From an uncultured Acidobacteriota bacterium (lineage in GTDB: Bacteria > Acidobacteriota > Terriglobia > Terriglobales > Acidobacteriaceae): a DNA stretch of 64,000 nt. The notes below the pieces were generated by a model. That model made no database searches. It was not told where the DNA came from and saw only the letters and a program-made list of their open reading frames with translations. Position 1 is the first letter of the stretch. Each line of letters starts with the position of its first letter. Position numbers and translations under genes: made by a program. Location of the stretch: the NCBI GenBank assembly GCA_903832055.1, contig CAILAC010000010.1, positions 558,001 to 622,000 on the forward strand. Reading direction: 5' to 3'. Below are positions 25,959-35,456 of the stretch, piece by piece.

Positions 25959-26243
25959 TTAGATTGCGTCTGCTTGCAAGCGTCGAATGCGGTAATAAAT
26001 AGTCAGCGCGGTGACGGAGCCGCAGGTGATCAGGCTGGCGGACATGCCAAGGATGAGCGACCAATCCCCTTGCAGGCAGCCGTGGACGATGCCGATAACC
26101 TGCAAAATGCTGAAGCCGCCAAACGTGATCAGCGAAATCCCTTCGTCTGACTTCTTGCGCCAGACGGCGATGATCTGGGGGACGAAGAGCAGGGCGTTAC
26201 CGCCAAGGCCGAGACCAAAGAGGATGGCGACGATTTCCTTCAT
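25959..26243 (-). CDS. SemiSWEET / PQ-loop sugar transporter
   Basis: 94-residue protein with three membrane segments and a PQ motif (FVPQIIAVWRKKSDEGIS, about residues 21-38), the size and layout of bacterial SemiSWEETs, which act as dimers moving sugars. Its ATG overlaps the stop of the DUF2277 gene (ATGA), so the two are translationally coupled. Substrate unknown. Confidence 0.8.
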   Translation of the reverse strand: MKEIVAILFGLGLGGNALLFVPQIIAVWRKKSDEGISLITFGGFSILQVIGIVHGCLQGDWSLILGMSASLITCGSVTALTIYYRIRRLQADAI

Positions 26244-26548
26244 GCGCCCACCATCCCGTCTGCCGGATCGCTGACCGGGCTGGTGCCAAAGCGCTCCAGG
26301 TTGCGGGCGCGGGCTTTGGCGGCCTCTTCTTCGCGGCCGCGCGGCGGGGCGTTGGTTTCAAGCGAGGCCAGCAGCCGGGCAGAGATGGCAGCAATCTCTT
26401 CGACAGCAGTGAGAAAGGCTGCTTCATTGGCCTTGGACGGCTTGTTGAAGCCGCTCACCTTGCGCACGAACTGAAGCGATGCAGCGTGAATCTCTTCGTC
26501 GGTCACGGGCGGGTCAAAGTTGAAGAGCATCTTGATATTGCGGCACAT
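26240..26548 (-). CDS. DUF2277 family protein
   Basis: 102-residue protein matching the DUF2277 pattern: N-terminal CRNIKMLFNFDPPVTDEEI, central FVRKVSGFNKPSKANEAAF and a Lys/Arg/Glu-rich C-terminal RARNLERFG. The Cys at residue 2 is conserved in the family as I recall it. No function is known. First gene of a two-gene unit with the SemiSWEET gene. Confidence 0.85.
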   Translation of the reverse strand: MCRNIKMLFNFDPPVTDEEIHAASLQFVRKVSGFNKPSKANEAAFLTAVEEIAAISARLLASLETNAPPRGREEEAAKARARNLERFGTSPVSDPADGMVGA

Positions 26549-26685
26549 CGGCTGGCACCTCGCTTAGAGGGAATGTCGAAGGCGGGAACCCTTCTTTCAA
26601 CACGTTACTTCAATCAAGCTGGTTATGGCGGGCTAGCTATCAAATCGCGGTCACGGGTCGCGATGGCTTGTAGAATGGCGAGAAG

Positions 26686-27576
26686 ATGACCTACTTCGAT
26701 CAGGTAAATGAAGCGGCGGAGTTTCTTCGCGGCCAGCTGGGCGGCGAACAGGGCAGACGGGCCCCGCGCATCGGCATCGTCCTCGGCTCGGGACTCGGAG
26801 CGGTCGCCGAGGCGGTAACCGACCCGGTCTTCGTCCCGTACGGTACGATTCCCCACTTTCCGCAGTCGACCGTCGAGGGGCACTCAGGCCGCATCGTCGC
26901 CGGGCTGCTGGGCGGTGTTCCGGTCATTGTGATGCAGGGGCGGGTGCATTATTACGAAGGCTACACGCCCGCGCAGGTCACCTTTCCCATGCGGGTGCTG
27001 GGGCGGCTGGGTCTGGAGACGGTCATCCTGACCAATGCCTCCGGGGGCATCAACTCGAACTATCACGTGGGCCAACTGGTACTGCTCTCAGACCACATCA
27101 ATTTACTCGGTTTCAACCCGCTCAATGGCCCTAACGAGGCGCGGTTTGGCGATGGGAAGAAGACGGGCCTCCGCTTCTTTGATATGACCGAGGCTTACTC
27201 CGTCGAATTGCGCACACTGGCGCAGTCGGCGGCCCGCGAAGAGGGGCAAGCCCTCCATGAGGGCGTCTACCTGGCAACCTCCGGGCCAAGCTTTGAGACG
27301 CCGGCTGAGATTCGCGCATTTCGCGCGCTCGGCGCAGACCTGGTCGGCATGTCAACTGTGCCCGAAACGATTGTGGCGCGGCATATGGGCCTGCGGGTGC
27401 TCGGCATCAGTTGCGTGACCAACCTGGCCGCAGGCATCAGCGCGACCCACCTGAGCCATGAAGAGGTCTTCGAAGCAGGCAGCCGGGTGCAGCACCAGTT
27501 GGCTGGTCTCCTCCAGAGGCTCGTCCCGACCATTTCGGCTCAGCAGGCAAGAAAGCAGGCAGGGCAGCAGGCATGA
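26686..27576 (+). CDS. punA: Purine nucleoside phosphorylase (trimeric type)
   Basis: 296 residues. Phosphorolysis of inosine/guanosine. Seen: phosphate loop GIVLGSGLG, VIVMQGRVHYYEGY, TNASGGIN, and the signature ATSGPSFETPAEIRAFR with LVGMSTVPETIVARHMGLRV. The trimeric low-molecular-mass family is indicated by length and by VPETIVARH. Its last 4 bp overlap the uridine kinase start. The symbol is by homology; alternatives are pnp or deoD-like names. Confidence 0.93.
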   Translation: MTYFDQVNEAAEFLRGQLGGEQGRRAPRIGIVLGSGLGAVAEAVTDPVFVPYGTIPHFPQSTVEGHSGRIVAGLLGGVPVIVMQGRVHYYEGYTPAQVTFPMRVLGRLGLETVILTNASGGINSNYHVGQLVLLSDHINLLGFNPLNGPNEARFGDGKKTGLRFFDMTEAYSVELRTLAQSAAREEGQALHEGVYLATSGPSFETPAEIRAFRALGADLVGMSTVPETIVARHMGLRVLGISCVTNLAAGISATHLSHEEVFEAGSRVQHQLAGLLQRLVPTISAQQARKQAGQQA

Positions 27577-28223
27577 CCCAGCGGCTTCCTTTTCCACCCC
27601 TGATGCTGGCTGTTGCCGGGGCCTCGGGGTCTGGCAAAACGACGCTCGCGGCCGAGTTGGCGCGGACGCTGGGCGGACTGCACTTTTCGCTGGATAGCTA
27701 CTACCGCGACCTGAGCCATCTCCCGTTTGATGAGCGGACGCGCAAGAACTTCGACGACCCGGCAATGATCGAATCCCGTCTGCTTGCGGAGCATGTGGCG
27801 AAGCTTGCACATGGGCAGGCGATTGAACGGCCGCTCTACGACTTTGCCACCTACGCCCGCATTCCCGACCAGACCGAGACCGTCGCGCCCGGAGCGGTGG
27901 TCGTGGTTGAAGGACTTTTTTCGCTGTATTTCCCCGAGTTGCGCGCCTGCTTTCAACTGGGCGTCTACGTGGATACCCCCGATGACGTCTGCTTTGCCCG
28001 GCGGCTCAAGCGCGATACCGAGGAGCGAGGCCGCGACCCAGAGTCGGTGCGCCAGCAGTACAACGCCACCGTGCGCCCCTGTAGCCTTGCCTTCGTGCGC
28101 CCCTTGATCGACTTTGCCGACCTGGTGGTTGACGGCACAGACGCGCTCGATTTCAAACTCGAGCAGGTGCTCAACACGTTGCGGAAGCGTGGATTGCTGT
28201 CGCGGGCCGGCATCCGCCTCTAG
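27573..28223 (+). CDS. udk: Uridine kinase family protein
   Basis: 216-residue P-loop nucleoside kinase. Walker A GASGSGKTTL (residues 15-24), SLDSYYRDLSHLP, the DDP motif (FDDPAMIE) and the RDTEERGRDPESV LID/lid region are typical of uridine/cytidine kinases. It phosphorylates uridine to UMP, the salvage alternative to DeoA-type breakdown. Coupled to PNP by a 4-bp overlap. Confidence 0.9.
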   Translation: MTQRLPFPPLMLAVAGASGSGKTTLAAELARTLGGLHFSLDSYYRDLSHLPFDERTRKNFDDPAMIESRLLAEHVAKLAHGQAIERPLYDFATYARIPDQTETVAPGAVVVVEGLFSLYFPELRACFQLGVYVDTPDDVCFARRLKRDTEERGRDPESVRQQYNATVRPCSLAFVRPLIDFADLVVDGTDALDFKLEQVLNTLRKRGLLSRAGIRL

Positions 28224-28437
28224 ATTCAGCATGTGATTTGCTTATCCCATAGTGAGACATTGCTAACGGAGTTGGTCCTGTTCAACAAACATTCATCAAT
28301 TTCTTGCGCTACTCCAGCGCAACTTATTCTGCCTGCCGATACTCTAATGGAGTATGGGCAACACCGACCAAATCGGGCAGTTGGGGCATGCTGGACGCAG
28401 GTCCGGACTCAGATCGACACTGTCGGCCAGAGGACAA

Positions 28438-28893
28438 ATGGCCCAACAGAAGGCGATGGAGTGGCTGAGAATGGGCGTCACGCCCCGCCAATTGGCCTTT
28501 ACGCTGGCGCTTGGATTCGCGATTGGCTGTATTCCCCTGCTGGGAGTCACAACTGCGATCTGCGCCCTGCTGGCACTGATGTTGCGGCTCAATATGCCGG
28601 CAATTCAGGCTGCGAACTGGGTGGCAATGCCGCTGCAGGTGGTGCTGCTGTTTCCCTTTTTTCGGCTTGGCCAATGGATGTTTCCGGGCCAGTCCCTGAC
28701 GCTGACGCGCACTGACCTGCTCTCGCGCATGGCCACTGCTCCGTGGCCGGTGATGCGGCAGATGAGCGGGTTGTATGAACATGCACTGCTGGCCTGGCTC
28801 ATTACAGCGGGGCCGGCTCTGCTGGTGTTGACCCTGTTGCTGACCCCGCTGATGCACCGATTCTCAAGGCTGATGAGCCAGGTTTCAGAATAA
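28438..28893 (+). CDS. DUF2062 membrane protein
   Basis: 151-residue membrane protein with the DUF2062 pattern: MGVTPRQLAFTLALGFAIG, IPLLGVTTAICALLALMLRL and AIQAANWVAMPLQ. Three to four membrane segments, the last near LLAWLITAGPALLVLTLLL. Function unknown; in other bacteria the domain is often fused to or near glycosyltransferases, not seen here. Start at 28438 chosen for the AGAGGA upstream; an ATG at 28354 would add 28 hydrophilic residues. Confidence 0.8.
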   Translation: MAQQKAMEWLRMGVTPRQLAFTLALGFAIGCIPLLGVTTAICALLALMLRLNMPAIQAANWVAMPLQVVLLFPFFRLGQWMFPGQSLTLTRTDLLSRMATAPWPVMRQMSGLYEHALLAWLITAGPALLVLTLLLTPLMHRFSRLMSQVSE

Positions 28894-29412
28894 GCTCGCT
28901 CCGGTGACGCCCAACCTTGGTTCCGCGCCCATCACAAAATTTACTGCGCACTTGATTCGCATCCAGGCAATACGGCGCCAATCGGGTGGATGAAGGATTG
29001 CGCCGTTTGGCCTGATTGCAAACCGCGTTCAGATTGAGGGAGCCAACAACCACCGGTTCGACGGCATGGTGACCTTAGTTCCGCCCTTCGTAACTATTGG
29101 GTTAGCGCTGGCGCGACGCGGTTCATGCCTCAATCATTTGAAATTTGTGCGCAGCGAAGCACCTCTTCAGACTTAATGCGACGATTTTCACCGAAAAGCG
29201 GGCGATTTGGTGAGGAAGCGATCCGGAATTCGGCAGGAAGTGGGAATGAGACTGTGAAATTGGCAAGCTCAAAGTTGCGGTTCGGCAGGTACTTTAGTCA
29301 GCAAAAATAAATAAATTGCTTGCGTATAGTACGAAGGTCAGCTAGGGTAACACTAAAGTTGTAGACAAATCTGACCTGTTGCCACGTTCCTCGAGAGAGG
29401 AAGAGACCATCG
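28894..29412. other. 519-bp region without a gene; contains a long stem-loop
   Basis: No open frame with convincing codon use. A two-part stem-loop lies at 28964-29014. The A/T-rich stretch at 29300-29340 (AAATAAATAAATTG) and GAGAGAGGAAGAG at 29391-29405 belong to the control region of the downstream kinase; no clear promoter boxes are seen. Confidence 0.5.
28964..29014. other. Long imperfect stem-loop downstream of the DUF2062 gene
   Basis: CAGGC (28964-28968) pairs with GCCTG (29010-29014). Inside it, ACGGCGC plus AATC pairs with GATT plus GCGCCGT, with one bulged base and a 12-base loop. No T-tract follows, so it may be an RNA structure or attenuator rather than a terminator. Confidence 0.5.
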
Positions 29413-32400
29413 TTGGCTGGGAATGCTGGGCGTAGCCATTTGAAAGACGTGATTTCAAAAAAGGTGCTGATCTTGACGGGATGCGCAGTTGGCGGCGTCC
29501 TGATCGGCGTTGTGGCACATCTTTTGTGGGGCTCCGCAGTCAATAATTTGATTGCAGCATTTGTTTTTGGGTCGGCCTCGCCCCTGCTGCTGCTCTTCCT
29601 GTTTCGCGAAAATCCTCTGGCCGCTGTCCGCACCCGGAGTTCTGCGACTCTTCATGCTGAGTCCTTGCTTGATTCCACGGGACCGATGATTCTCGCCACT
29701 TCGATGGAGGGGCGGTTCGTCTATTTGAACCCATCCTCGGAGCGAGCACTCGGACTGCGTGCCGCCGAGGTGGTGGGCAAAGCGTTGATGACAGAGATCT
29801 TTGCGCCGGGCGAGTTGCAGCGCATCAGCCAGTGGCTGCGCAAATTGAACCTCAACGGATCGAATGATGCGGCGATCGCAGTTGATCCGCTGCGGGATTG
29901 CATCAATTATGTGCTCCAGTTTCCGCCCAGCCAGTTGCGGGGTATCGATCTGCAACTGCGGCGGGCCGATGGCAGTGTTTTTCCTGCCACGCTCTATCTC
30001 TCTGCGGTGCGCGATGAGCAGGGCAAGGCGGTTGGAATCCAGGCAGTCGCACTTGACCAGACATTGAACCATCGCCAGGAGAGGGCTCTGCGGGAGTCGC
30101 GTGAGCGCTATCGTGATCTGTTTGAAAATGCCAATGAGATGATTGCCACGCTCAATCCAGCGGGGCAGTTTGTCTACGTCAATCCAGTGTGGAAGTCGTG
30201 TTTTGGCCTGGCGGAGGGTGATTTCAGCAAGCTCGGCTCTTTTGAGATGGTCTTCAGCGCTGACTGCCGTTCAGAGGTGGGCCGGCTGTTTCGACGTGCG
30301 CTGGAAGGGGAGACAGTGGAGCGCGCCCCGATCCGCACCCATACGCACGATGGCCGGGTGCTCGACCTGGAACTCAGCCTGAGCCGCCGCGAAAAAATTG
30401 GCAATCCGCTGGCAGTGCGATGCCTGCTGCGTGACATTACACCGCAGAAGCAGCGCGAACGACGCCTGGCCCTGCAACTGGTTGTCAGCCAGATCATTGG
30501 CCAGAGTACATCGCCTGAGGTTGCGGCGATGCGCATTCTGGAATCAGTCTGTCTCTCCCAGGGCTGGGATGCCGCGATGCTGTGGAAATTGAATGACGCA
30601 GCAGACGAAAGCCAGCAAACCCTGCAGTTCTACTCAGCGTGGGGAGCACCGGGCAAGCGCAGCGAAGATCTGATTCAGGAGAGCATGGGCCAATCCGTCA
30701 GCCGCGGACCCGATCTGCCGGGGCGCGTCTGGGAGCAGGGACGCGCGATATGGCTTGAGGATCTGGCCGCTTCGATTGCTGCCGGTCCTACTTCGCCGCG
30801 TTTGGTCGCTGCTTTGGGCCACGATCTGGTGACGGGCTGGGCGCTTCCGGTGCGCGTCGGCAACCGGCTGATCGCAGTGCTGGAGTTCTATTGCCACCAG
30901 CGCCACCGGGAAGAGCGTGAGACGATGGCCACGCTCGAAACGGTCTCGTCGTCTCTGGGGCAGATGCTCGCGCGTTCCCGCGAACAGGATCGCGTGGAAG
31001 AATTGCACCGCACCCAGGAGATCCTGCTCGACACCATTGAAGACGGCATCTGCGGCGTTGACCGCAAGGGCCTGGCCAGCCTGATGAATCCCGCCGCCGG
31101 AAGGCTGCTCGGAGCCGACGCAGAAACGCTGGTAGGCGAACCAGTCCACGAACTGCTGCACGGTCATGCACCGGGTGGTGAATCCTGCGGAGAGGACTGC
31201 GTTCTGCGCCGTGCCCTGGCCAACAACACCTCTGTGGGAGCTGAGACCACCGTTTACCGCCATGATGGCCGTTCCTTCCCTGCAGAATTTGCTTTGACCC
31301 CGATTCTTGAGCAGGGACGAGTCTCCGGCTCGGTGCTGAGCTTCCGCGATATCAGCCAGCGTTTTGCGCTCGACAAGATGAAAGATGAGTTCGTCTCCAC
31401 GGTGAGCCACGAGTTGCGCACGCCGCTGACGTCGATCCGCGGCGCATTGGGACTGCTCTCCTCGGGCATGCTGGGGCAAGTCAGTGACAAGGCAGCGAAC
31501 CTGCTGCGGATTGCACTGTCGAACTCCGACCGCCTGGTGCGGCTGATCAACGACATTCTCGATCTTGAGCGCATTCAGAGTGGCCGCGAACCGTTGACCT
31601 TCCGACCAATCGCGCTGGGCGAAATCGTGCGCCAGGCGATTGATGGAATGCAGCCGGTCGCGGACGCAGCTGGCGTGCAATTGATACACGATACAAATGT
31701 CATTCATTTGTCTGCCGACCCTGACCGCCTGTTGCAGGTGATTACCAACCTGCTCTCAAATGCGGTGAAATTTTCGCCAGAGGGGGCCACAGTGGCGGTG
31801 ACTCTGCGCGAGGGTTCAAATGGCGTGGTGCTCTCGGTCATTGACCAGGGTCGGGGCATCCCGGCTGACAAGCTGGATACGATTTTTGACCGCTTCCAGC
31901 AGGTAGATGCCTCTGACAGCCGGCAAAAAGGCGGCAGCGGACTGGGCCTCGCGATCTGCCGCACCATTGTGCAGCAGCATGGCGGGCATATCTGGGCAGA
32001 ACGCAATCCGGTATGCGGCTCAACGTTCCGCGTGACCCTGCCGCTGCATCCCAGCCTTGCCGCGAATCCCCCGGCAACGCCTCTGCTCGAACTCGACCGC
32101 GGACGCATCTTGCTCGCCGACGCAAACGTAACATCACGCCTGATGGTTGCAAACCAGCTGCGCCGCCAGGGCTACCACGTGGTCGAAACCGGCTCGGTTG
32201 AGGAGACACTGACCGCCCTGTCAGTCCGCGCAGAATTAGGCCGGATGGAAGCGGCGAACGCGGGTGAAGCGGGTTTGAACGGAGCCCATCCCAACGTTGC
32301 GAGCCCGGATCACGCTCCAATTGAGGCGATCCTTGTCGACATTTCGCTCGACGGCCTGAATGGGTGGGAGATTCTGCCCCGTCTGCGACTGGAGCCGGCT

Positions 32401-32988
32401 GCAGCGGGCGTACCGATTGTGCTGCTCAGCGTGGATCATCCCAACCCTGCTATTCCGCTGCCGACCGGCGCGGACGGCTTTGTGACCCAGTCGCCCAACG
32501 ATGAAACGCTGCTGAATGAGCTGGCGCGCGTTCTCTCGAGCCCCGGCGAAAAGGCGCGCATCCTGGTTATCGAAGACGATGTGGACCTGGCTCGGGTGAT
32601 TGGCGCCGTGTTTGCCAAGGACGGCATCGATGTGAAGCTTTCCCATACTCGGCAGGCGGCGCTCGATGCCTGCATCAGCTTCCGTCCGCAACTGATTGTT
32701 CTGGATCTTTCCCTGCCGGACGGCGACGGCTTCAATGTCGTGGACTGGCTGCGCCAGCATGAAGACCTGGCGCAATTGCCGCTGGTGGTGTACTCGGCGC
32801 GAGAGATTGCTGCTTCTGAACGGGCGCAACTGCAGTTGGGGCCGACGCACTTTTTGACCAAGGCCAAGGTTCAGCCGCAACAATTGGAATCCCTGGTCTT
32901 GACGATGTTGCGCCGTTCGCGTCAGATGGAAGAAACATTCTGCATGGTTCCGTCGGCCGGTACTCCCCAAACCCGGTTCGGCGTCTGA
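29413..32988 (+). CDS. Hybrid histidine kinase (2 TM, PAS-PAS-GAF-PAS-HisKA-HATPase-REC-REC)
   Basis: 1191-residue membrane sensor kinase. Two N-terminal membrane segments (about 15-40 and 45-68) with little periplasmic loop, so sensing is probably cytoplasmic. PAS domains at about 90-215 and 225-345 (PAC-like LRDITPQ), a GAF domain about 350-520, a third PAS 530-640 with three Cys (GGESCGEDCVLRRA), HisKA with phospho-His in VSTVSHELRTPL, HATPase with GRGIPADKL and GGSGLGLAIC. The first receiver is atypical: acceptor Asp in ILVDISLDGLNG, preceded by ILLADANV. The second has VIEDDVDLA and VLDLSLPDGDG. TTG start at 29413. Upstream of a CheY-like protein and an HPt protein. Confidence 0.9.
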   Translation: MAGNAGRSHLKDVISKKVLILTGCAVGGVLIGVVAHLLWGSAVNNLIAAFVFGSASPLLLLFLFRENPLAAVRTRSSATLHAESLLDSTGPMILATSMEGRFVYLNPSSERALGLRAAEVVGKALMTEIFAPGELQRISQWLRKLNLNGSNDAAIAVDPLRDCINYVLQFPPSQLRGIDLQLRRADGSVFPATLYLSAVRDEQGKAVGIQAVALDQTLNHRQERALRESRERYRDLFENANEMIATLNPAGQFVYVNPVWKSCFGLAEGDFSKLGSFEMVFSADCRSEVGRLFRRALEGETVERAPIRTHTHDGRVLDLELSLSRREKIGNPLAVRCLLRDITPQKQRERRLALQLVVSQIIGQSTSPEVAAMRILESVCLSQGWDAAMLWKLNDAADESQQTLQFYSAWGAPGKRSEDLIQESMGQSVSRGPDLPGRVWEQGRAIWLEDLAASIAAGPTSPRLVAALGHDLVTGWALPVRVGNRLIAVLEFYCHQRHREERETMATLETVSSSLGQMLARSREQDRVEELHRTQEILLDTIEDGICGVDRKGLASLMNPAAGRLLGADAETLVGEPVHELLHGHAPGGESCGEDCVLRRALANNTSVGAETTVYRHDGRSFPAEFALTPILEQGRVSGSVLSFRDISQRFALDKMKDEFVSTVSHELRTPLTSIRGALGLLSSGMLGQVSDKAANLLRIALSNSDRLVRLINDILDLERIQSGREPLTFRPIALGEIVRQAIDGMQPVADAAGVQLIHDTNVIHLSADPDRLLQVITNLLSNAVKFSPEGATVAVTLREGSNGVVLSVIDQGRGIPADKLDTIFDRFQQVDASDSRQKGGSGLGLAICRTIVQQHGGHIWAERNPVCGSTFRVTLPLHPSLAANPPATPLLELDRGRILLADANVTSRLMVANQLRRQGYHVVETGSVEETLTALSVRAELGRMEAANAGEAGLNGAHPNVASPDHAPIEAILVDISLDGLNGWEILPRLRLEPAAAGVPIVLLSVDHPNPAIPLPTGADGFVTQSPNDETLLNELARVLSSPGEKARILVIEDDVDLARVIGAVFAKDGIDVKLSHTRQAALDACISFRPQLIVLDLSLPDGDGFNVVDWLRQHEDLAQLPLVVYSAREIAASERAQLQLGPTHFLTKAKVQPQQLESLVLTMLRRSRQMEETFCMVPSAGTPQTRFGV

Positions 32989-33041
32989 CGGAAAAAAGGA
33001 ATCACGGCCATCACTCCGGTGGCCGCGTATAGGAGTTTTAC

Positions 33042-33419
33042 GTGTCTCGCCGAATCCTGATTATTGACGATGAAGATGACATTCGCATGGTAGCTGCCCT
33101 CAGCCTTGAAACAGTGGCTGGATGGGACGTAATTGTTGCCAGTTCTGGAGCACAGGGCCTGCTGCGCGCTGCAGAACATCTGCCCGACGCAATTCTGCTG
33201 GATGTCATGATGCCCGGCATGGATGGCCCGACGACCTTCCGCGAATTACGCAAGAATCCGGCGACTGCCCAAATTCCTGTCCTGCTGCTCACAGCAAAAG
33301 TACAAGGAGCCGATCAGCGCCGCTTTGCCGACCTTGGCGTGGAGGCTGTTCTGCTCAAGCCCTTTGACCCACTGACGCTTTCCACTCAAATGGAAAAGAT
33401 CCTGGGCTGGGACGATTAA
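33042..33419 (+). CDS. Single-domain response regulator
   Basis: 125-residue CheY-like receiver: IIDDEDDIRM, acceptor Asp in AILLDVMMPGMDGPTTF, Thr in LLLTAKV, Lys in LLKPFDP. No output domain. GTG start at 33042 with AGGAG upstream. Placed between the hybrid kinase and the HPt gene, so likely the receiver of their phosphorelay. Confidence 0.92.
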   Translation: MSRRILIIDDEDDIRMVAALSLETVAGWDVIVASSGAQGLLRAAEHLPDAILLDVMMPGMDGPTTFRELRKNPATAQIPVLLLTAKVQGADQRRFADLGVEAVLLKPFDPLTLSTQMEKILGWDD

Positions 33420-33437
33420 ACCTAAGGGCGAGCGGCT

Positions 33438-33764
33438 ATGGCAACGAATCCAAACGCGATGGCTGACGCTCTGGCGCGGCTGTGGACCAGGTTTCTTCCG
33501 GAAATCGAGCTGAGGGTTGGTCTGTTGGAAGCAGCTTCCCAGGCCCTGACCCAGGGCTCGCTGAGCGATGAGGTGCGCACGTCGGCCCACGCGGCGGCTC
33601 ACAAACTGGCCGGCTCCCTGGGCACCTTTGGACTGCACCTTGGGACGGACCTTGCGCGGCAGTCAGAATTGCTGCTGGCAGAGACGCCATCGGCACAGGA
33701 CGCTGCGGCGCTCGCCGATTGGGTCGCGGAACTTCGGGCCGTCATCACCAATCACTCCAGCTGA
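33438..33764 (+). CDS. Stand-alone HPt phosphotransfer protein
   Basis: 108-residue histidine phosphotransfer protein. The phospho-His motif AAHKLAGSLGTFGL (His about residue 56) sits in a predicted four-helix bundle. It would shuttle phosphate between the hybrid kinase's receivers and the CheY-like protein upstream. 18 bp after the regulator gene. Confidence 0.87.
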   Translation: MATNPNAMADALARLWTRFLPEIELRVGLLEAASQALTQGSLSDEVRTSAHAAAHKLAGSLGTFGLHLGTDLARQSELLLAETPSAQDAAALADWVAELRAVITNHSS

Positions 33765-33845
33765 GTTGAACCGCCAACACCGGAAACGGAGAACCCTTCA
33801 GCCAATTACACTGGACTTACACTGGACCAGGGTGATTCGTTACGG

Positions 33846-35456
33846 GTGAGCAAAAGAACTCCATCAACGCCTAAGCCTGCGATGCCGCAGCTGGCTCTGC
33901 TTTTTGAAGCGGAAACCTCCCAGAAAGAGCCGGGCGAAGCGCTCGCCAAGACCAGCCGGCGCCGGAGCCGTGACGGCGAACGTCGCACATGGCTGGTGCA
34001 TCAGCTGGTTTCAGAAGCGCGCGAGCTGGTGGAGCAGGAGCTGGGCGACGTTTGGGTGGAGGGGGAGATTTCCAATTTTCGCCCGGCATCTTCCGGTCAC
34101 CTCTATTTCACGCTTAAGGATGCCGAGGCTCAGCTGCCGGTGGTTCTCTTTCGCCGCCAGGCATTGCTGCTGCGCTTTCGCCCCGAGGACGGCCTGCATG
34201 TACGCGTACGCGGCAAGGTCACCATCTATGAGCAGCGCGGGCAGCTGCAACTGGTAGCCGAAACCCTGGAACCTGTGGGTACGGGCAGCCTGCAACTTGC
34301 CTTTGAGCAATTGCGTGACCAGCTCAAGGCTGAGGGGCTTTTCGAACAGGAGCGCAAACGGCCTCTGCCGGCTTATCCCCATACGGTGGCAATCATTACT
34401 TCGCCCACGGGCGCTGTGATCCGCGATTTTCTCAATATTGTCAGCCGACGGCATGCCGGGCTGAACGTACTGGTGATACCGGTGGCGGTGCAGGGCGACA
34501 ATGCGCCTGGGGAAATTGAAGCGGCCATCGAACGGGCAAACGAAGCGACGGCCGCGGACTTGATTGTGCTGGCGCGGGGCGGAGGATCGCTGGAGGACCT
34601 GGCAGCTTTCAACTCTGAGCGCGTGGCCCGCGCCATCGCGGCCTCCCGCTTGCCGGTGGTTTCGGCAATCGGCCATGAGACCGACTTTACGATTGCAGAT
34701 TTTGTCGCCGACCTGCGCGCTCCGACTCCATCTGCGGCAGCGGAACTGATCACTGAAGCCCAGCACAATGCTGCTGAACTGGTCGCTGCGCTTTCGAACA
34801 GGTTAGTGCGTGCGACACGGTTCCAGCTTTTGGATGCGCGCCAGCGCCTGAGCCACACATCGATCGCCGCCGCACAGCAGCGGGTCACGACCAGACTTCA
34901 CCGTCACCAGCAGCGCCTCGACGAGCTGAACTCTCGTCTGGAATCGGCCATCGATGAGCAGCTGGGCCAGCAGCGCCGATCGGTGGAGGAACTGACGGCC
35001 GCCGTTCTGCGCCACGATCCTCGCCAGCAGGTGAGCTCCGCCCGCGAAACCCTGAACAACTGCCAGTCGCGCCTGCTCCATGCGCTCGACCGTCACCTGG
35101 CTTCGGCACGCTTTGAGAGCCGCACACTTGCAACCCGCCTGCAGCGCGCAGCTCAGGTCAACGTGGCGCAGCGCCGCTATGCATTCAATGCGATGAGAAA
35201 CCAGCTTCAGTCGCTCTCCCCTTTAGCTGTACTGAAGCGAGGCTATGCGCTGGTGCTCGATGAGAGCGGTGCCTTGGTCCGGTCGGCGAGCCAGCTGGCA
35301 CCAGATCAAATGGTCAGCACACGGCTGGGGCACGGTTCGTTCAGAAGTCTCGTGACTGACATCCAGGGGCCTGACATTCAAAAACCCGACAACCTGAAAC
35401 CGGACGATGAGAAAAGTCCACTCAAACAGAAAAAGGAAAAACAAACCCCCTCATGA
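33846..35456 (+). CDS. xseA: Exodeoxyribonuclease VII large subunit
   Basis: 536 residues. N-terminal OB fold (LGDVWVEGEISNFR, SGHLYFTLKDAEAQLPVVLF) then the catalytic domain (ITSPTGAVIRDFLNIVSRR, VLARGGGSLEDLAAFN, SAIGHETDFTIADFVADLRAPTPSAAAE) and a coiled-coil C-terminal half. A non-conserved leader of about 45 residues and a Lys/Asp-rich tail are extra. GTG start at 33846. The usual partner xseB is not adjacent. The last 4 bp overlap glmM. Confidence 0.93.
   Translation: MSKRTPSTPKPAMPQLALLFEAETSQKEPGEALAKTSRRRSRDGERRTWLVHQLVSEARELVEQELGDVWVEGEISNFRPASSGHLYFTLKDAEAQLPVVLFRRQALLLRFRPEDGLHVRVRGKVTIYEQRGQLQLVAETLEPVGTGSLQLAFEQLRDQLKAEGLFEQERKRPLPAYPHTVAIITSPTGAVIRDFLNIVSRRHAGLNVLVIPVAVQGDNAPGEIEAAIERANEATAADLIVLARGGGSLEDLAAFNSERVARAIAASRLPVVSAIGHETDFTIADFVADLRAPTPSAAAELITEAQHNAAELVAALSNRLVRATRFQLLDARQRLSHTSIAAAQQRVTTRLHRHQQRLDELNSRLESAIDEQLGQQRRSVEELTAAVLRHDPRQQVSSARETLNNCQSRLLHALDRHLASARFESRTLATRLQRAAQVNVAQRRYAFNAMRNQLQSLSPLAVLKRGYALVLDESGALVRSASQLAPDQMVSTRLGHGSFRSLVTDIQGPDIQKPDNLKPDDEKSPLKQKKEKQTPS

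Noticed and set aside
29125-29310. 61-codon frame before the hybrid kinase
   Set aside because: Ser/Arg-rich with no ribosome site and no family; probably random.
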